Assembly (NCBI RefSeq): GCF_000429605.1
Contig: NZ_AUCE01000011.1
Coordinates: 372,001 to 436,000 of the forward strand
Direction of reading: 5' to 3'
Length of the DNA: 64,000 nt
Source: Azonexus hydrophilus DSM 23864
GTDB lineage: Bacteria; Pseudomonadota; Gammaproteobacteria; Burkholderiales; Rhodocyclaceae
Under the pieces are notes generated by a model. That model saw only the letters and a program-made list of their open reading frames with translations, was not told the DNA's origin and made no database searches. This document shows, piece by piece, positions 38,917-51,338 of this stretch. The position numbers and the translations under genes were made by a program. The number at the start of each line of letters is the position of its first letter. The stretch's first letter is position 1.

Positions 38917-39600
38917 ATGGTTTACGAATTTGACTGGTCTTCGATCCCCGGCGCCTTGCCGATACTCTGGGACGGCATGGCGGTATCGCTGGAAATCACC
39001 CTGATCGCCATCGTTGTCGGCATCGTCTGGGGCACCCTGCTGGCGATGATGCGGCTGTCGTCGATCAAGCCGCTGTCGCTGTTTGCCGCCGGCTATGTGA
39101 ACCTGTTCCGCGCCGTGCCGTTGGTCATGGTGCTGCTCTGGTTCTTCCTGATCGTGCCGCGCTTCATCGCCGACCTCTTCGGCCTGCCGCCCAATACCGA
39201 CCTGCGCCTCGCTTCGGCGATGATCGGTTTCGCTTTGTTCGAGTCGGCCTACTACTCGGAAATCATCCGTGCCGGCATTCAGTCGGTGCCCAAGGGCCAG
39301 ATGGCCGCCTGCCAGGCGCTGGGCATGACCTATGGTCAGGCGATGCGCCTGGTGATCCTGCCGCAGGCCTTCCGCAACATGGTTCCGCTGCTGCTGACCC
39401 AGGCCATCATCCTGTTCCAGGATACCTCGCTGGTCTATGTCTCCGCGCTGGCCGACTTCTTCGGTTCCGCCTACAAGGTCGGCGACCGTGACGGCCGCCT
39501 GGTCGAGTTGCTGCTGTTTGCCGGCCTCGTCTATTTCGTCCTCTGCTTTGCCGCGTCGATGCTGGTCAAGCATTTGCAGAAAAAATACCAACCGGCCTGA
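38917..39600 (+). CDS. gltK: Glutamate/aspartate ABC transporter permease GltK
   Basis: 227 residues, ATG immediately after the gltJ stop codon. Second permease of the heterodimer: [43 protein letters not shown], and the EAA loop [27 protein letters not shown]. With GltJ it forms the membrane channel for glutamate and aspartate uptake. Confidence 0.94.
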   Translation: MVYEFDWSSIPGALPILWDGMAVSLEITLIAIVVGIVWGTLLAMMRLSSIKPLSLFAAGYVNLFRAVPLVMVLLWFFLIVPRFIADLFGLPPNTDLRLASAMIGFALFESAYYSEIIRAGIQSVPKGQMAACQALGMTYGQAMRLVILPQAFRNMVPLLLTQAIILFQDTSLVYVSALADFFGSAYKVGDRDGRLVELLLFAGLVYFVLCFAASMLVKHLQKKYQPA

Positions 39601-39623
39601 GGCCGCGTTTCCAGGAGATAGTC

Positions 39624-40352
39624 ATGATCCAGATTTCCCATGTCAGCAAGAACTACGGCAGTTTCGACGTGCTCAAGGATTGCAGCACCACGGTCAGCAA
39701 GGGCGAGGTGATCGTCGTTTGCGGCCCTTCGGGTTCCGGCAAGTCGACGCTGATCAAGTGCGTCAATGGCCTCGAACCCTTCCAGTCGGGCGAAATCATC
39801 GTCAACGGCACCTCGGTCGGCGATCCGAAAACCAATCTGTCCAAGCTGCGCGCCCACGTCGGCATGGTTTTCCAGAACTTCGAGCTGTTCCCGCACATGA
39901 GCATCACCCAGAACCTGGCCATCGCCCAGGTCAAGGTGCTCGGCCGCCAGCAGGACGAAGCCATCGACAAGGGCCTCAAGCTGCTCGACCGGGTTGGCCT
40001 CAAGGCGCATGCGCACAAGTTCCCCGGCCAGTTGTCCGGCGGCCAGCAGCAGCGCGTGGCGATCGCCCGGGCGCTGGCGATGGACCCGATCTGCATGCTG
40101 TTCGACGAGCCGACCTCGGCGCTTGATCCGGAAATGGTCAACGAAGTGCTCGACGTGATGACCGAGCTGGCCCAGGAAGGCATGACCATGATGTGCGTCA
40201 CGCACGAAATGGGCTTCGCCAAGCGGGTTGCCAACCGCGTCATCTTCATGGACCACGGCCGCATCGTCGAGGACGACAGCAAGGAAGCCTTCTTCGCCAA
40301 TCCGCGTTCGGAACGGGCGCAGCAGTTCCTGGCCAAGATCCTGCACCACTGA
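39624..40352 (+). CDS. gltL: Glutamate/aspartate ABC transporter ATP-binding protein GltL
   Basis: 242 residues. Walker [11 protein letters not shown]-loop [15 protein letters not shown] signature LSGGQQQR, Walker [12 protein letters not shown] and the switch histidine in VTHE are all intact. It energises GltJK. AGGAG lies 6-10 nt upstream of the ATG. The chemoreceptor gene starts 31 nt downstream. Confidence 0.95.
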   Translation: MIQISHVSKNYGSFDVLKDCSTTVSKGEVIVVCGPSGSGKSTLIKCVNGLEPFQSGEIIVNGTSVGDPKTNLSKLRAHVGMVFQNFELFPHMSITQNLAIAQVKVLGRQQDEAIDKGLKLLDRVGLKAHAHKFPGQLSGGQQQRVAIARALAMDPICMLFDEPTSALDPEMVNEVLDVMTELAQEGMTMMCVTHEMGFAKRVANRVIFMDHGRIVEDDSKEAFFANPRSERAQQFLAKILHH

Positions 40353-40383
40353 TGGCCAGCCTGGGCGCTAAGGAAAGCATGTC

Positions 40384-42024
40384 ATGAAAGCCTTGTTCCG
40401 TCTGGGAATTGGTCCGCAACTGGCGATGGCGTTTACCGTCATCGTCGGCCTGTTTGTCGTCGTGGCTGGCTGGACGACGTTCAGCCTGGGGCGCGTCGAT
40501 GCCGCAGCCGAGCGCATCGCCACGGTGTCGTTGACCAAGGACAGCCAGATTGCCGAATTGGGCTACGCCTACGCCGGCATGCGCGAAAGCGTGCGCAATA
40601 ACATCATCTTCACCGATGCCGAGGTGATGAAGGCGGAAGCCGCACGCTACGAGCGTGAGAAGGCGCGCTTCTTCGCCGCCCTCGGGGCGCTGGAGAATAT
40701 TGCGGTCGACCATGCCGTCACCGGTGAAGGCGCGTTGCTGCAACGGGTCAGGCAACAGGCGACGGCGGCCATCGATATCCAGGACAAGGCGATGGCCGAG
40801 GCCATGCAGTTCCTGTCGACGGTGGCCATGGGCATCCTGCAGCAGGAAGCCGAGCCGCGCATGCAGGTGCTCGAAGCCAGCATCGCCGAAGCGCGCCAGC
40901 TGGTGCAGGCGCAAAGCCGCGAACGGGCCGGCGACATCGTGGCCGAGTCGGCGAATACCCGTCGGCTGACGCTGATCCTGGTGGTCGTTGCCGTCCTGAT
41001 CGCCGCCGTGCTCGGTTATCTGCTGACCGGGGGCGTGCGTCGTCCGCTGGAAACGACGGCTCGCCTGATGGAAAGCATCGCCGCTGGCGACCTGACGCAG
41101 CGCATTGAGCCGAACGGCTTTGCTGAAATCCGCCGCGTCCAGGCGGCGGCGATGAAGACCACCCAGTCGCTGGCCGACATTCTGGGCGCCATCCGCCTGG
41201 AAGCCGGGCAACTCAAGCATGCCGTCACCGCGCTTTCCGGTTCTGCCGACGAAATGCGCGGCAGTTCGGAAGCGCAGGCAGCGGCCAGTGCCGCCATGGC
41301 CGAAACGCTGCAGACCATGTCGGTCTGCATCACGCATATCGCCAACCTCGGTCAGGAGGCCCAGGATCTGTCCGGCAAGGCCGGGCAGCAGGCGGCCGGT
41401 GGTTGCCAGACGATCCAGACCATGGTCGACGAGATTCGTCAGATTGCCGGGCTGGTCACCGATTCGGCGGCGACGGCAACGACGCTGGGGCAGGAGTCGG
41501 AGCGCATCTCGGCGATTACCTCGGTGATCCACGATCTGGCCGACCAGACCAACCTGCTGGCGCTCAATGCCGCGATCGAGGCGGCGCGGGCCGGCGACAG
41601 CGGCCGGGGCTTTGCCGTGGTCGCCGACGAGGTGCGCAAGCTGGCCGAAAAGACGACCGCTTCGGCCAGCCAGATCGCCGCCATGGTCAGCGCCATCCAG
41701 AACGGCGCGCGCTCGATGGCCGAACACATGCAGCGCTCGGTCAGCCGCGTCGACGAAGGCCTGCGCATGGCCTGCGCGGCCGGCGAATCGATGAGCGCCA
41801 TAGAAAGCAGCAACCGCCACGTCGCCCGGGTCATCGAAGAGGTCTCGGCCAGCCTGCGCCAGCAGTCGTCCGGCGGCGAGGAGATCGCTGCCCGGGTCGA
41901 ACACATCGTCCGGATGATCCACGAAAACAACCGTGCCACCGCCAGCATGGCGACCACGGCGCGACAACTGGACAATCTGGCGAGCAGTCTCGAATCCGGA
42001 ATTACCCGTTTCAGGACAGCTTGA
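40384..42024 (+). CDS. Methyl-accepting chemotaxis protein
   Basis: 546 residues. TM1 (~13-35) is followed by a ~160-residue periplasmic, helical 4HB-type sensor domain, TM2 (~196-218, [20 protein letters not shown]), HAMP (~219-270) and a long cytoplasmic signalling hairpin. The hairpin tip is [21 protein letters not shown] (~388). No CheR-binding pentapeptide is at the C-terminus (it ends ITRFRTA). Its place between gltL and aspA suggests it senses aspartate, glutamate or a product of them; the ligand is not shown by sequence. Its HAMP and signalling domain are standard. Confidence 0.92.
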   Translation: MKALFRLGIGPQLAMAFTVIVGLFVVVAGWTTFSLGRVDAAAERIATVSLTKDSQIAELGYAYAGMRESVRNNIIFTDAEVMKAEAARYEREKARFFAALGALENIAVDHAVTGEGALLQRVRQQATAAIDIQDKAMAEAMQFLSTVAMGILQQEAEPRMQVLEASIAEARQLVQAQSRERAGDIVAESANTRRLTLILVVVAVLIAAVLGYLLTGGVRRPLETTARLMESIAAGDLTQRIEPNGFAEIRRVQAAAMKTTQSLADILGAIRLEAGQLKHAVTALSGSADEMRGSSEAQAAASAAMAETLQTMSVCITHIANLGQEAQDLSGKAGQQAAGGCQTIQTMVDEIRQIAGLVTDSAATATTLGQESERISAITSVIHDLADQTNLLALNAAIEAARAGDSGRGFAVVADEVRKLAEKTTASASQIAAMVSAIQNGARSMAEHMQRSVSRVDEGLRMACAAGESMSAIESSNRHVARVIEEVSASLRQQSSGGEEIAARVEHIVRMIHENNRATASMATTARQLDNLASSLESGITRFRTA

Positions 42025-42116
42025 GGATGGGCAGCGAAGCCAACCTGGCCAAACTTCTGGTCAGTTTATTGTTATCTAGCCAATCAATGAAGACCACAAC
42101 TATCAATGGAGACAAC

Positions 42117-43517
<1,401 letters not shown>

Positions 43518-43579
43518 GCGGCGATGGCGGGCCATGGTGTTCCCGGGCGGCAGGGGTTTGACCCTACAATGACCCATCA

Positions 43580-45499
43580 ATGAGCCCGCCCGTCATGCCG
43601 GAATCCGACATCATTTCTCCCTACTCCTTGCCCAATCCGCATCGCGTGCTTGGCGTGGCTGGCTTGTTTGTGGCGTTCCTGCTGCTCGGTCTGGCGTCCT
43701 ACCGGGTCTCCGAAAACTATGGGGTCGAAAGCATGCGCCAGGCAGCGTCGCATCAACTCGACATCCTCGGGGCGGCGATCGACAGCGAGGTAACCCGCCA
43801 TGCCTCGGTGCCCAGCGCGGTCGAGCTGAACCCCGATGTCGTGACCTTGCTGCGCGCGCCGAGCGAAGAGGCGGACATCCGCCAGGCCGAGGCCAACCGT
43901 TTCCTGCAGAAACTGAACGATCATCTGGGCGGCCCGGCGATTTTTGTCCTGGATCTGAGCGGCCGCGTGGTGGCGTCGAGCGACTGGATTTTCTCGGACA
44001 ACCTGCTTGGTTCCGATCTCTCCTACATGCCCTTCTTTCGCGATGCGGTGCGCGGTACGCCAGCCCGGCATTACGCGGTCGATCATATCCGGCATGAACC
44101 GGGGTATTACTTCGCCCTGCCGATTCGCGACGAGAGTCGTGAGTGGGCAATCATCGGTGTTGCCGTCGTCAAATCGGGCATCCGTGAAGTCGAGCGGCGC
44201 TGGCTGGCGCAGGAAGCGCCGGCCCTGATCGTCGACCGCAACGACGTGGTATTGCTCGCCTCGCCGCCGGAGTGGCGCTACGCCACGCTCGGCCGGCAGC
44301 CGACAGCGGTGCTCGAACGCCTTGGCCGGCAGCAGTTTGCCGGTCAGGCGCTGGGGGCGATCAGCCTCGACATCGACCTGGCAGGGGCGGATGAAGGGCG
44401 CGTGGTGCGCCTGCCCAAGCACCTGCGCGACGATGTGGCCCCGGCGCAGGGCGCGCGTCCCTACCTGGCGATGGCCAGGAATCTGCCCGGTACGGCGTGG
44501 CGCATCGTCGTCTTCTCGGATTTGCGCGCGGTCGGTGTCCAGGCGGCGACGCATGCCGCGCTCAGCGTGGCGGCCCTCGGCTGCCTGCTGCTTGGCGTCT
44601 TGTACGCCCGCCAGCGACGGCGTCTGGCGCGTGGGCGCGAAGAGGCGCGGGCGATGCTCGAACTGGCGAACCAGGAACTGGAACGCAAGGTCGAGGCGCG
44701 CACCGTCGACTTGTCCGAGGCGGTCTCCGGTCTGCAGCGCGAGGTCCAGGAACGCCAGCGCGCCGAACAGACCTTGCGTGCCGCCCAGAATGAACTGGTC
44801 CAGGCGGCCAAGCTGGCCGTGCTCGGCCAGATGGCGACGGGGATTACCCACGAACTGAGCCAGCCGCTCGGCGCCATTCGTACCCTGTCGGCCAACGCCG
44901 CCGAATTCATGCGTCGTGGCGAGGCGGCGACCGCCGAACGCAATCTTGCCATCGTCGAGCAGTTGACCGAGCAGATGGGCAACATCATCGGCCCCTTGAA
45001 GACCTTTGCGCGTAAATCGCCGGCGGTTTCAAGCGCGGTCGATATCGGGCAGGCGGTCGATAGCGCACTGTTCCTGTTCGAGTCGCGACTGAAGAAGGAT
45101 GCGGTGATTGTCGAGCGCCATTTTGCCCCCGGTGCCACGACCGCCTGGTGTGACCGCAACCGCTTGCAGCAGGTCCTGGTCAACCTGGTCGGCAACGCCC
45201 TCGACGCGATGCATGACGAGCCTGTCCGCCGTTTGAGTTTCAGCAGCGAAGCAAGCAGTACCGGCAAGATTGCCTTGTCCGTCGTAGACAGCGGTCACGG
45301 TTTTTCCGAGGAGGCGGTGGCGCATCTGTTCGAACCCTTCTTCACCACCAAGCAGCCCGGTGAAGGCCTGGGGCTTGGCCTGACCATCTCGCGGGATATA
45401 CTCCGCGATTTCGGCGGTGATCTGATGGCCGGCCCGGCACCCGGTGGTGGTGCCCGCTTCGTCGTCCTGCTGCCGCCGCTGTCGTCGGGAAGCGCTTGA
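43580..45499 (+). CDS. DctB-type sensor histidine kinase (acidic amino acid/C4-dicarboxylate)
   Basis: 639 residues. An N-terminal transmembrane helix (VLGVAGLFVAFLLLGLASY) is followed by a double-cache periplasmic domain (~45-315) of the DctB kind, with the ligand-site pattern DLSYMPFFRDAVRG...HEPGYYFALPI. A second helix (~318-340), a coiled coil, HisKA with His 424 (GITHELSQPLGAIRTLS) and HATPase (NLVGNALDAM; GLGLGLTIS) follow. The DctB resemblance and context point to sensing of glutamate/aspartate (AauS-like) or C4-dicarboxylate. ATG 43580 is used; 43595 is a possible alternative. It overlaps its response regulator by one base. Confidence 0.88.
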   Translation: MSPPVMPESDIISPYSLPNPHRVLGVAGLFVAFLLLGLASYRVSENYGVESMRQAASHQLDILGAAIDSEVTRHASVPSAVELNPDVVTLLRAPSEEADIRQAEANRFLQKLNDHLGGPAIFVLDLSGRVVASSDWIFSDNLLGSDLSYMPFFRDAVRGTPARHYAVDHIRHEPGYYFALPIRDESREWAIIGVAVVKSGIREVERRWLAQEAPALIVDRNDVVLLASPPEWRYATLGRQPTAVLERLGRQQFAGQALGAISLDIDLAGADEGRVVRLPKHLRDDVAPAQGARPYLAMARNLPGTAWRIVVFSDLRAVGVQAATHAALSVAALGCLLLGVLYARQRRRLARGREEARAMLELANQELERKVEARTVDLSEAVSGLQREVQERQRAEQTLRAAQNELVQAAKLAVLGQMATGITHELSQPLGAIRTLSANAAEFMRRGEAATAERNLAIVEQLTEQMGNIIGPLKTFARKSPAVSSAVDIGQAVDSALFLFESRLKKDAVIVERHFAPGATTAWCDRNRLQQVLVNLVGNALDAMHDEPVRRLSFSSEASSTGKIALSVVDSGHGFSEEAVAHLFEPFFTTKQPGEGLGLGLTISRDILRDFGGDLMAGPAPGGGARFVVLLPPLSSGSA

Positions 45500-46818
45500 T
45501 GAAAACATCCTTGCAGGTCCTGCTCGTCGAAGACGACCCCAATGTCCGTCTGGGGTGCGAACAGGCCATGCAACTGGCGGGAATTCCCGTGCTCTCGGTG
45601 GCTTCCGCGGAAGCTGCGGAAAAGTACCTGAAGCCCGATTTTGCCGGCATCGTCGTCACCGACATGCGGCTGCCGGGCGCTAGCGGCATGGACCTGCTGC
45701 GCCTGGTCAGGGAACGCGATCCCGATCTGCCGGTGATCATCATCACCGGCCACGGCGACGTCACGCTGGCGGTCGAGGCGATGCGCAACGGTGCCTACGA
45801 TTTCATGCAGAAGCCGTTCTCGACCGACGATCTGGTCGATGTCGTCCGCCGGGCGCTGGAGAAGCGGGCGCTGGTGCTGGAAGTCGAGGCCCTGCGCCGG
45901 CGCCTGGATCAGCGCGACGACCTTGAATCCCGCTTGATCGGCCGTTCGCCGCAGATGCAGCAGGTGCGCCGGCTGATCCTCGACATCGCCGATGCCGGCG
46001 TCGATGTGCTGATCTACGGCGAAACCGGTACCGGCAAGGAAATGGTTGCCCGCTGCCTGCACGACCTGTCGCGCGCCGGCCAGGAAAACTATGTCGCCCT
46101 CAATTGCGGCGGCATGGCCGACAACATCCTCGACAGCGAATTGTTCGGCCACGAGGCCGGGGCCTTTACCGGGGCGCAGAAACGGCGCATCGGCAAGATC
46201 GAATACGCCAGCGGCGGTACGCTCTTCCTCGACGAGGTCGAGAGCATGCCGATGAGCATGCAGATCAAGTTGCTGCGCGTGTTGCAGGAGCGCGTCATCG
46301 AGCGGCTGGGCTCGAACCATCAGGTGCCGGTCAATTGCCGTGTCGTCGCGGCGAGCAAGGAAGATCTTAAAATCTGGTCGGAACAGGGAAAATTCCGCGC
46401 CGACTTCTATTACCGCCTCAATGTCGTACGTATCGAACTGCCGCCGTTACGCGAGCGGCGCGAGGACATCCCGGCGCTTTACGACGCATTCCTGCTGCAG
46501 GCGGCCAAACGCTACAACCGGCCACTGCCGGCATTGACGCCGGAGGTTCTGCAGCGGCTGATGGTCCAGGACTGGCCGGGCAATATCCGCGAACTGAAGA
46601 ATGCCGCCGATTGCCACGTTCTCGGCATCGGCAAGGCCTGCAGCGGGATCGATCCGACCGTCAAACCGTCGCTGGCCGAGGCGGTCGAGAATTACGAGCG
46701 GCTGCTGATTGCCGACGAGTTTTCGCGTCAGGAAGGCAATATCCAGCGTACCGCCGATGTCTTGAGGACAGCCCGCACGACCCTGCACGACAAATTGAAG
46801 AAATACGGTCTGCTATAG
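45499..46818 (+). CDS. DctD/AauR-type sigma-54 activator
   Basis: 439 residues. The receiver has D55 (VVTDMRLPG). The AAA+ domain has Walker A GETGTGKE (174-181), the sigma-54 loop GAFTGA (221-226) and Walker B GGTLFLDEVES. A Fis-type HTH closes the protein (GNIQRTADVLRTARTTLHDKLKKYG). All motifs needed to open sigma-54 promoters are intact, unlike NtrX in this window. Its most likely target is the gltI promoter 9 kb upstream, which has the matching sigma-54 box and dyads. It overlaps the kinase gene by one base. The symbol is left open because DctD and AauR cannot be separated by eye. Confidence 0.9.
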   Translation: MKTSLQVLLVEDDPNVRLGCEQAMQLAGIPVLSVASAEAAEKYLKPDFAGIVVTDMRLPGASGMDLLRLVRERDPDLPVIIITGHGDVTLAVEAMRNGAYDFMQKPFSTDDLVDVVRRALEKRALVLEVEALRRRLDQRDDLESRLIGRSPQMQQVRRLILDIADAGVDVLIYGETGTGKEMVARCLHDLSRAGQENYVALNCGGMADNILDSELFGHEAGAFTGAQKRRIGKIEYASGGTLFLDEVESMPMSMQIKLLRVLQERVIERLGSNHQVPVNCRVVAASKEDLKIWSEQGKFRADFYYRLNVVRIELPPLRERREDIPALYDAFLLQAAKRYNRPLPALTPEVLQRLMVQDWPGNIRELKNAADCHVLGIGKACSGIDPTVKPSLAEAVENYERLLIADEFSRQEGNIQRTADVLRTARTTLHDKLKKYGLL

Positions 46819-46859
46819 TGCCTCTCCCTTGAGAGAGATGACGCGAACGGACAGATGCG

Positions 46860-47195
46860 ATGATCGTTACCTTCCAATCCAGCGAAACCGGTGAATTGCT
46901 GATGTACGCCGAAACGGCGAAAACCCTGCTGGAAATTGTCGGCAAGGAAACCGGTGCGCGCGGTGTATTCACCCAGCCCGAAATGTTGCCGGCGGCTGCC
47001 AAGCTGCAGCGTGCCGTCGATGAGGCGCGTCGTCAGATGGCGGGCGCGCCGGAACCGGATGATGAGGAAGAGCGGCAGAAACCGCCGCCGGTAGGCCTGC
47101 CGCAACGCGCCTGGCCGATGATCGACATGCTCGAGCGGACCGCGAACAGCGGCCCGGAAGCGCACATCGTCTGGGAAGCGGCGGCCGACTTCTGA
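46860..47195 (+). CDS. DUF1840 family protein
   Basis: 111 residues beginning MIVTFQSSETGELLMYAETAKTLLEIVGKE, the pattern of the DUF1840 family, small cytosolic proteins found mainly in Betaproteobacteria. The middle is acidic (EPDDEEERQ) and probably disordered; the C-terminal helix is PQRAWPMIDMLERTA. No function is known. Its stop codon forms one arm of a palindrome shared with the convergent CheZ-like gene. Confidence 0.85.
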   Translation: MIVTFQSSETGELLMYAETAKTLLEIVGKETGARGVFTQPEMLPAAAKLQRAVDEARRQMAGAPEPDDEEERQKPPPVGLPQRAWPMIDMLERTANSGPEAHIVWEAAADF

Positions 47196-47210
47196 GCGCC
47201 CGGCTCAGAA
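47190..47210. terminator. Palindrome between convergent genes, possible two-way terminator
   Basis: TTCTGAGC-GCCCG-GCTCAGAA is a perfect 8-bp inverted repeat in which the stop codons of both convergent genes lie. There is no T-run on either side, so only a weak or factor-assisted stop is likely. Confidence 0.35.
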
Positions 47211-47774
47211 CAGTTCGATATCGTCGCTCTTTTCCTTCATCTCGGCCATGAAGCGTTCGACCGCTTCCTGGACCGGGATGCCCTGCATGACCGCGTCGAA
47301 CATCGCGATTTCCTCGCGCGTCGTGTATTTGCCCTTGATCCGCGTTTGCAGTCCAACCCATTCGCCCGGGTTGTAGATGCGGCCAGGTTCGGCGACCAGA
47401 TCGCTGAGTTCGCCCAGACTCAGGCCGACGTGGGCAAGGCGCTGCACCAGCTTGTCGTAGAACTGGAAGGCAATGATCGCCTGGTGCACCATGCCGGAGA
47501 CGTTGCCGGCAGCGCCGAGCAGTTCGGCCCGGGCCGCACCGGCGGCGCCGTCGTCGGGTAGCGCTTCGACCTTGCCGACGATTTCCTGCATGCAACCGGC
47601 CATCGTGGTGAAGGATTGCGTCAGCACATCGACGGAGGCATTGCTGTCCTTCATCGCGTGCTCGATCTGCACGGCGGCGAGCTCGAGCATCAATACGGTT
47701 TCGCGGACCTGGCTCCAGTTGAGGTCCGGGGCGTGCGCGGTGGAGCCGCGCGGCGGAACGATCTTGTCGGTCAT
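47205..47774 (-). CDS. Helical protein with CheZ-like motif (possible CheY-P phosphatase)
   Basis: 189 residues from ATG 47774. I cannot assign a named family. The protein is almost entirely helical. A long amphipathic helix carries FQFYDKLVQRL (103-113), which resembles the CheZ active-site helix FQDLTGQVIKRI. D107 and Q111 have the same D-x3-Q spacing as the CheZ catalytic Asp143/Gln147. The C-terminus ends in DDIELF, similar to the acidic-hydrophobic tail with which CheZ grips CheY. A chemoreceptor gene lies 5 kb away. A CheY-P phosphatase or other chemotaxis role is inferred, not shown. Confidence 0.55.
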   Translation of the reverse strand: MTDKIVPPRGSTAHAPDLNWSQVRETVLMLELAAVQIEHAMKDSNASVDVLTQSFTTMAGCMQEIVGKVEALPDDGAAGAARAELLGAAGNVSGMVHQAIIAFQFYDKLVQRLAHVGLSLGELSDLVAEPGRIYNPGEWVGLQTRIKGKYTTREEIAMFDAVMQGIPVQEAVERFMAEMKEKSDDIELF

Positions 47775-47799
47775 GGTGGTGTCCTGTTCTGGTCGGCGA

Positions 47800-48174
47800 C
47801 TATAACCCACTTCCGGCTGCCCGTTCCAGCACCACGTAATGCTTGCGGACGGCCTCGAGCACGGCGAAGGTGCCGGTGAATCCGGCCGGGATCACGCCGG
47901 CCTCGCCAGGACCGAATTCGGTCGCCTCGCCGTCGCTGTCGGTGATGCGGATACGGCCTTCGATGATGCAGAAGAACTCGTCCTTGCCCTCGGCAAAGGC
48001 GATGCGCCAGGCGCCCGGTTCGCAGGCCCAGATGCCAGCAACCAGATCGCCCTGCGGCGCCGCGAAATGTTCGTGCGTGGTACGCAGCGGGTTGCCCGCG
48101 ACCAGACGGTCGGGACGCGGATGATCGTAAGCCGCCGCTGGCGACTGACGGGCAAAGACGGTCAATTTCGGCAT
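47800..48174 (-). CDS. Cupin-domain protein (COG3450-type)
   Basis: 124 residues forming a single small beta-barrel. The cupin motif is seen as AWRIAFAEGKDEFFCIIEGRIRI followed by FGPGEAGVIPAGFTGTFAVLE. This is the DUF861/COG3450 group, related to ureidoglycine aminohydrolase; several first-motif histidines are replaced, so metal binding is uncertain. The gene starts 89 nt from the divergent amidase and its stop lies 25 nt before the CheZ-like gene on the same strand. Confidence 0.82.
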   Translation of the reverse strand: MPKLTVFARQSPAAAYDHPRPDRLVAGNPLRTTHEHFAAPQGDLVAGIWACEPGAWRIAFAEGKDEFFCIIEGRIRITDSDGEATEFGPGEAGVIPAGFTGTFAVLEAVRKHYVVLERAAGSGL

Positions 48175-48262
48175 GACGTGATCTTGATGGGTCAGGGCGC
48201 AATTTTACGGCGCACCCGGGGCAATTGGCACCCGCAGTGCGTTTTCACCGGATAATCCGCGC

Positions 48263-48982
48263 ATGCCCGCTCTGTTTTCCCTGCTCGCCGCATGCTTGAT
48301 GCTGCTCCTGCCGATAACGTCGCTGCAGGCCGCCCCCGAAATCGCCATCGATGTCGGCCACGGCGGTCGCGATAGCGGCGCCATTTCGGCGCGCGGGCGC
48401 AGCGAATTCGAGTTCAACCGGGATTTGGCCGGGCAACTGGCGCAGACCTTGGCCGAGCGCGGCCGGCGCGTACGGCCTGTCAATTTCGACGGCAACATCG
48501 GCAGCCTGGCCGCGCGGCCCGAGGCCGCGGTCGGCAGCGACTTCTTCATTTCCATCCATCACGATTCGGTGGGTGAGGCCTGGTTGCTGCCGTGGCTCTG
48601 GGAAGGCGTCGAGCGCACGCATACCGAGGTCAAGCGCGGCTACGGCATCTTCGTATCGGCCAATAATCCCGACCCCGCGACCAGCCTGCTCTGTGCGTCG
48701 GCGATGGGCGCCATGCTGCGCCGCGCCGGCTTCGTGCCGAGCGACTGGCACGGGCGCAAGCACGCGCCGGCCGATGCGAAAAACGGCGTCTGGTACTTCG
48801 ACAACCTGGTCGTCCTCTACCGCACGACGCTGCCGGCCGTGCTATTCGAGGCCGGCGTGATCAAGCACAAGGACGAGGAACTCGAACTGCTCGACCCGGC
48901 GCGTCAGGCGCGCATGGCCGATGCGCTGGCGACCGGGCTGGCCGCCTGCCTGCAGGTCACAGGAAAACCGGTTCCGGACTGA
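48263..48982 (+). CDS. N-acetylmuramoyl-L-alanine amidase (Amidase_3)
   Basis: 239 residues. The signal peptide (MPALFSLLAACLMLLLPITSLQAA) is followed directly by the zinc amidase fold: IDVGHGGRDSGA (metal His 33), a nearby metal-ligand Glu in RSEFEFNRD, SIHHDS, and the catalytic Glu in LFEAGVIKH. It cuts the bond between muramic acid and the stem peptide in the periplasm. It lacks the AMIN targeting domain of AmiC, so it is a minimal version. The 3' end overlaps murB convergently by 26 nt. Confidence 0.9.
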   Translation: MPALFSLLAACLMLLLPITSLQAAPEIAIDVGHGGRDSGAISARGRSEFEFNRDLAGQLAQTLAERGRRVRPVNFDGNIGSLAARPEAAVGSDFFISIHHDSVGEAWLLPWLWEGVERTHTEVKRGYGIFVSANNPDPATSLLCASAMGAMLRRAGFVPSDWHGRKHAPADAKNGVWYFDNLVVLYRTTLPAVLFEAGVIKHKDEELELLDPARQARMADALATGLAACLQVTGKPVPD

Positions 48983-49967
48983 GGACGACGGCGAACTTCT
49001 CGTGCACGGCCGCCTGGACGGCAGCCATCGTGTTGCGCACATCGGCGCCGCTGGCGCCGCCGCGATTGACCAGCACCAGCGCTTGCTTCTCGTACATGCC
49101 GACCGGGCCGAGATCCTTGCCCTTCCAGCCGGCTTGTTCGATCAGCCAGCCGGCGGCCAGTTTGACGCGCCCGTCGGCTTGCGGATAGTGCGGCAACTTG
49201 GGGTAGGCGGCGAGCAGGGCGTCGGCCTGCGTCCGCTCGACCACCGGGTTGTGGAAGAAACTGCCGGCATTCGGCGTCACCGCCGGATCCGGTAACTTGC
49301 GCTGGCGTACGGCGATGACCGCGTCGGCGACATCGCGCGCGCCGGGTTCGGCGATGCCGCGCTCGGCCAGTTCCTGGCGCAGATCGGCGTAGCCGATGTT
49401 CGGTCGGTAGTTCCTGGGTAAACGGAAAACGACCGAGACGATGGCGACACGGCCGTCGAGGTGCCAGCCTTCCTGTTTGAACAGGCTGTCGCGGTAAGCG
49501 AAATGGCAGGCGGCGCGGTCGAGGGTAAACAAGGTTTGCCTGGCGAAATCCCAGGCCGTCACCGAATGCAGGCGCTCGCCGACTTCCAGCCCGTAGGCAC
49601 CGATGTTCTGCACCGGCGCGGCACCGACGGTACCCGGGATCAGCGACAGGTTTTCCAGTCCGGGACAGCCTTGCGCCAGCGTCCATTGGACGAATTCATG
49701 CCAGTTCTCGCCGGCGCCGCCCTCGATGTAGACGACCTCGTCGTCCTCGCGCAGAACGCGCTTGCCGGCAATCGCCATGTGCAGCACCAGACCGTCAAAA
49801 TCGCCAGTCAGCACCAGGTTGCTGCCGCCACCCAAAACGAAACGGCGCTCGCCGGGAGCGACTGCCGCCAGTTGCCCGGGATCGGTGATTCGCTGATAAC
49901 GGGCGGCCTTGCCGGGCAGCGCGAGGGTGTTGAAGGGGGTGAGGTCGATGGCGGTCTGTACGGTCAT
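48957..49967 (-). CDS. murB: UDP-N-acetylenolpyruvoylglucosamine reductase
   Basis: 336 residues from ATG 49967 (TVQTAIDLTPFNTLALPGKA). FAD-binding motifs are present (FVLGGGSNLVL; GLENLSLIPGTVGAAPVQNIGAYG). The catalytic serine lies in NAGSFFHNPVV and the final Glu region in VLSPEPVFL. Length and insert match the type I (E. coli-like) enzyme. It reduces UDP-GlcNAc-enolpyruvate to UDP-MurNAc in peptidoglycan synthesis. It lies after the dctD-like gene on the same strand with a 42-nt gap. Confidence 0.95.
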   Translation of the reverse strand: MTVQTAIDLTPFNTLALPGKAARYQRITDPGQLAAVAPGERRFVLGGGSNLVLTGDFDGLVLHMAIAGKRVLREDDEVVYIEGGAGENWHEFVQWTLAQGCPGLENLSLIPGTVGAAPVQNIGAYGLEVGERLHSVTAWDFARQTLFTLDRAACHFAYRDSLFKQEGWHLDGRVAIVSVVFRLPRNYRPNIGYADLRQELAERGIAEPGARDVADAVIAVRQRKLPDPAVTPNAGSFFHNPVVERTQADALLAAYPKLPHYPQADGRVKLAAGWLIEQAGWKGKDLGPVGMYEKQALVLVNRGGASGADVRNTMAAVQAAVHEKFAVVLSPEPVFL

Positions 49968-50009
49968 GGCGCCATTGTCGCCGATCACCCGGTGGCTGGG
50001 AACCGCTCC

Positions 50010-51330
<1,321 letters not shown>

Positions 51331-51338
<8 letters not shown>

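Noticed and set aside
48226-48241. TGGCACCCGCAGTGCG upstream of the amidase, with GG-N10-GC spacing
   Set aside because: The -12 box is GTGC, the implied leader would be only about 11 nt, and there are no upstream dyads. Probably a chance match.
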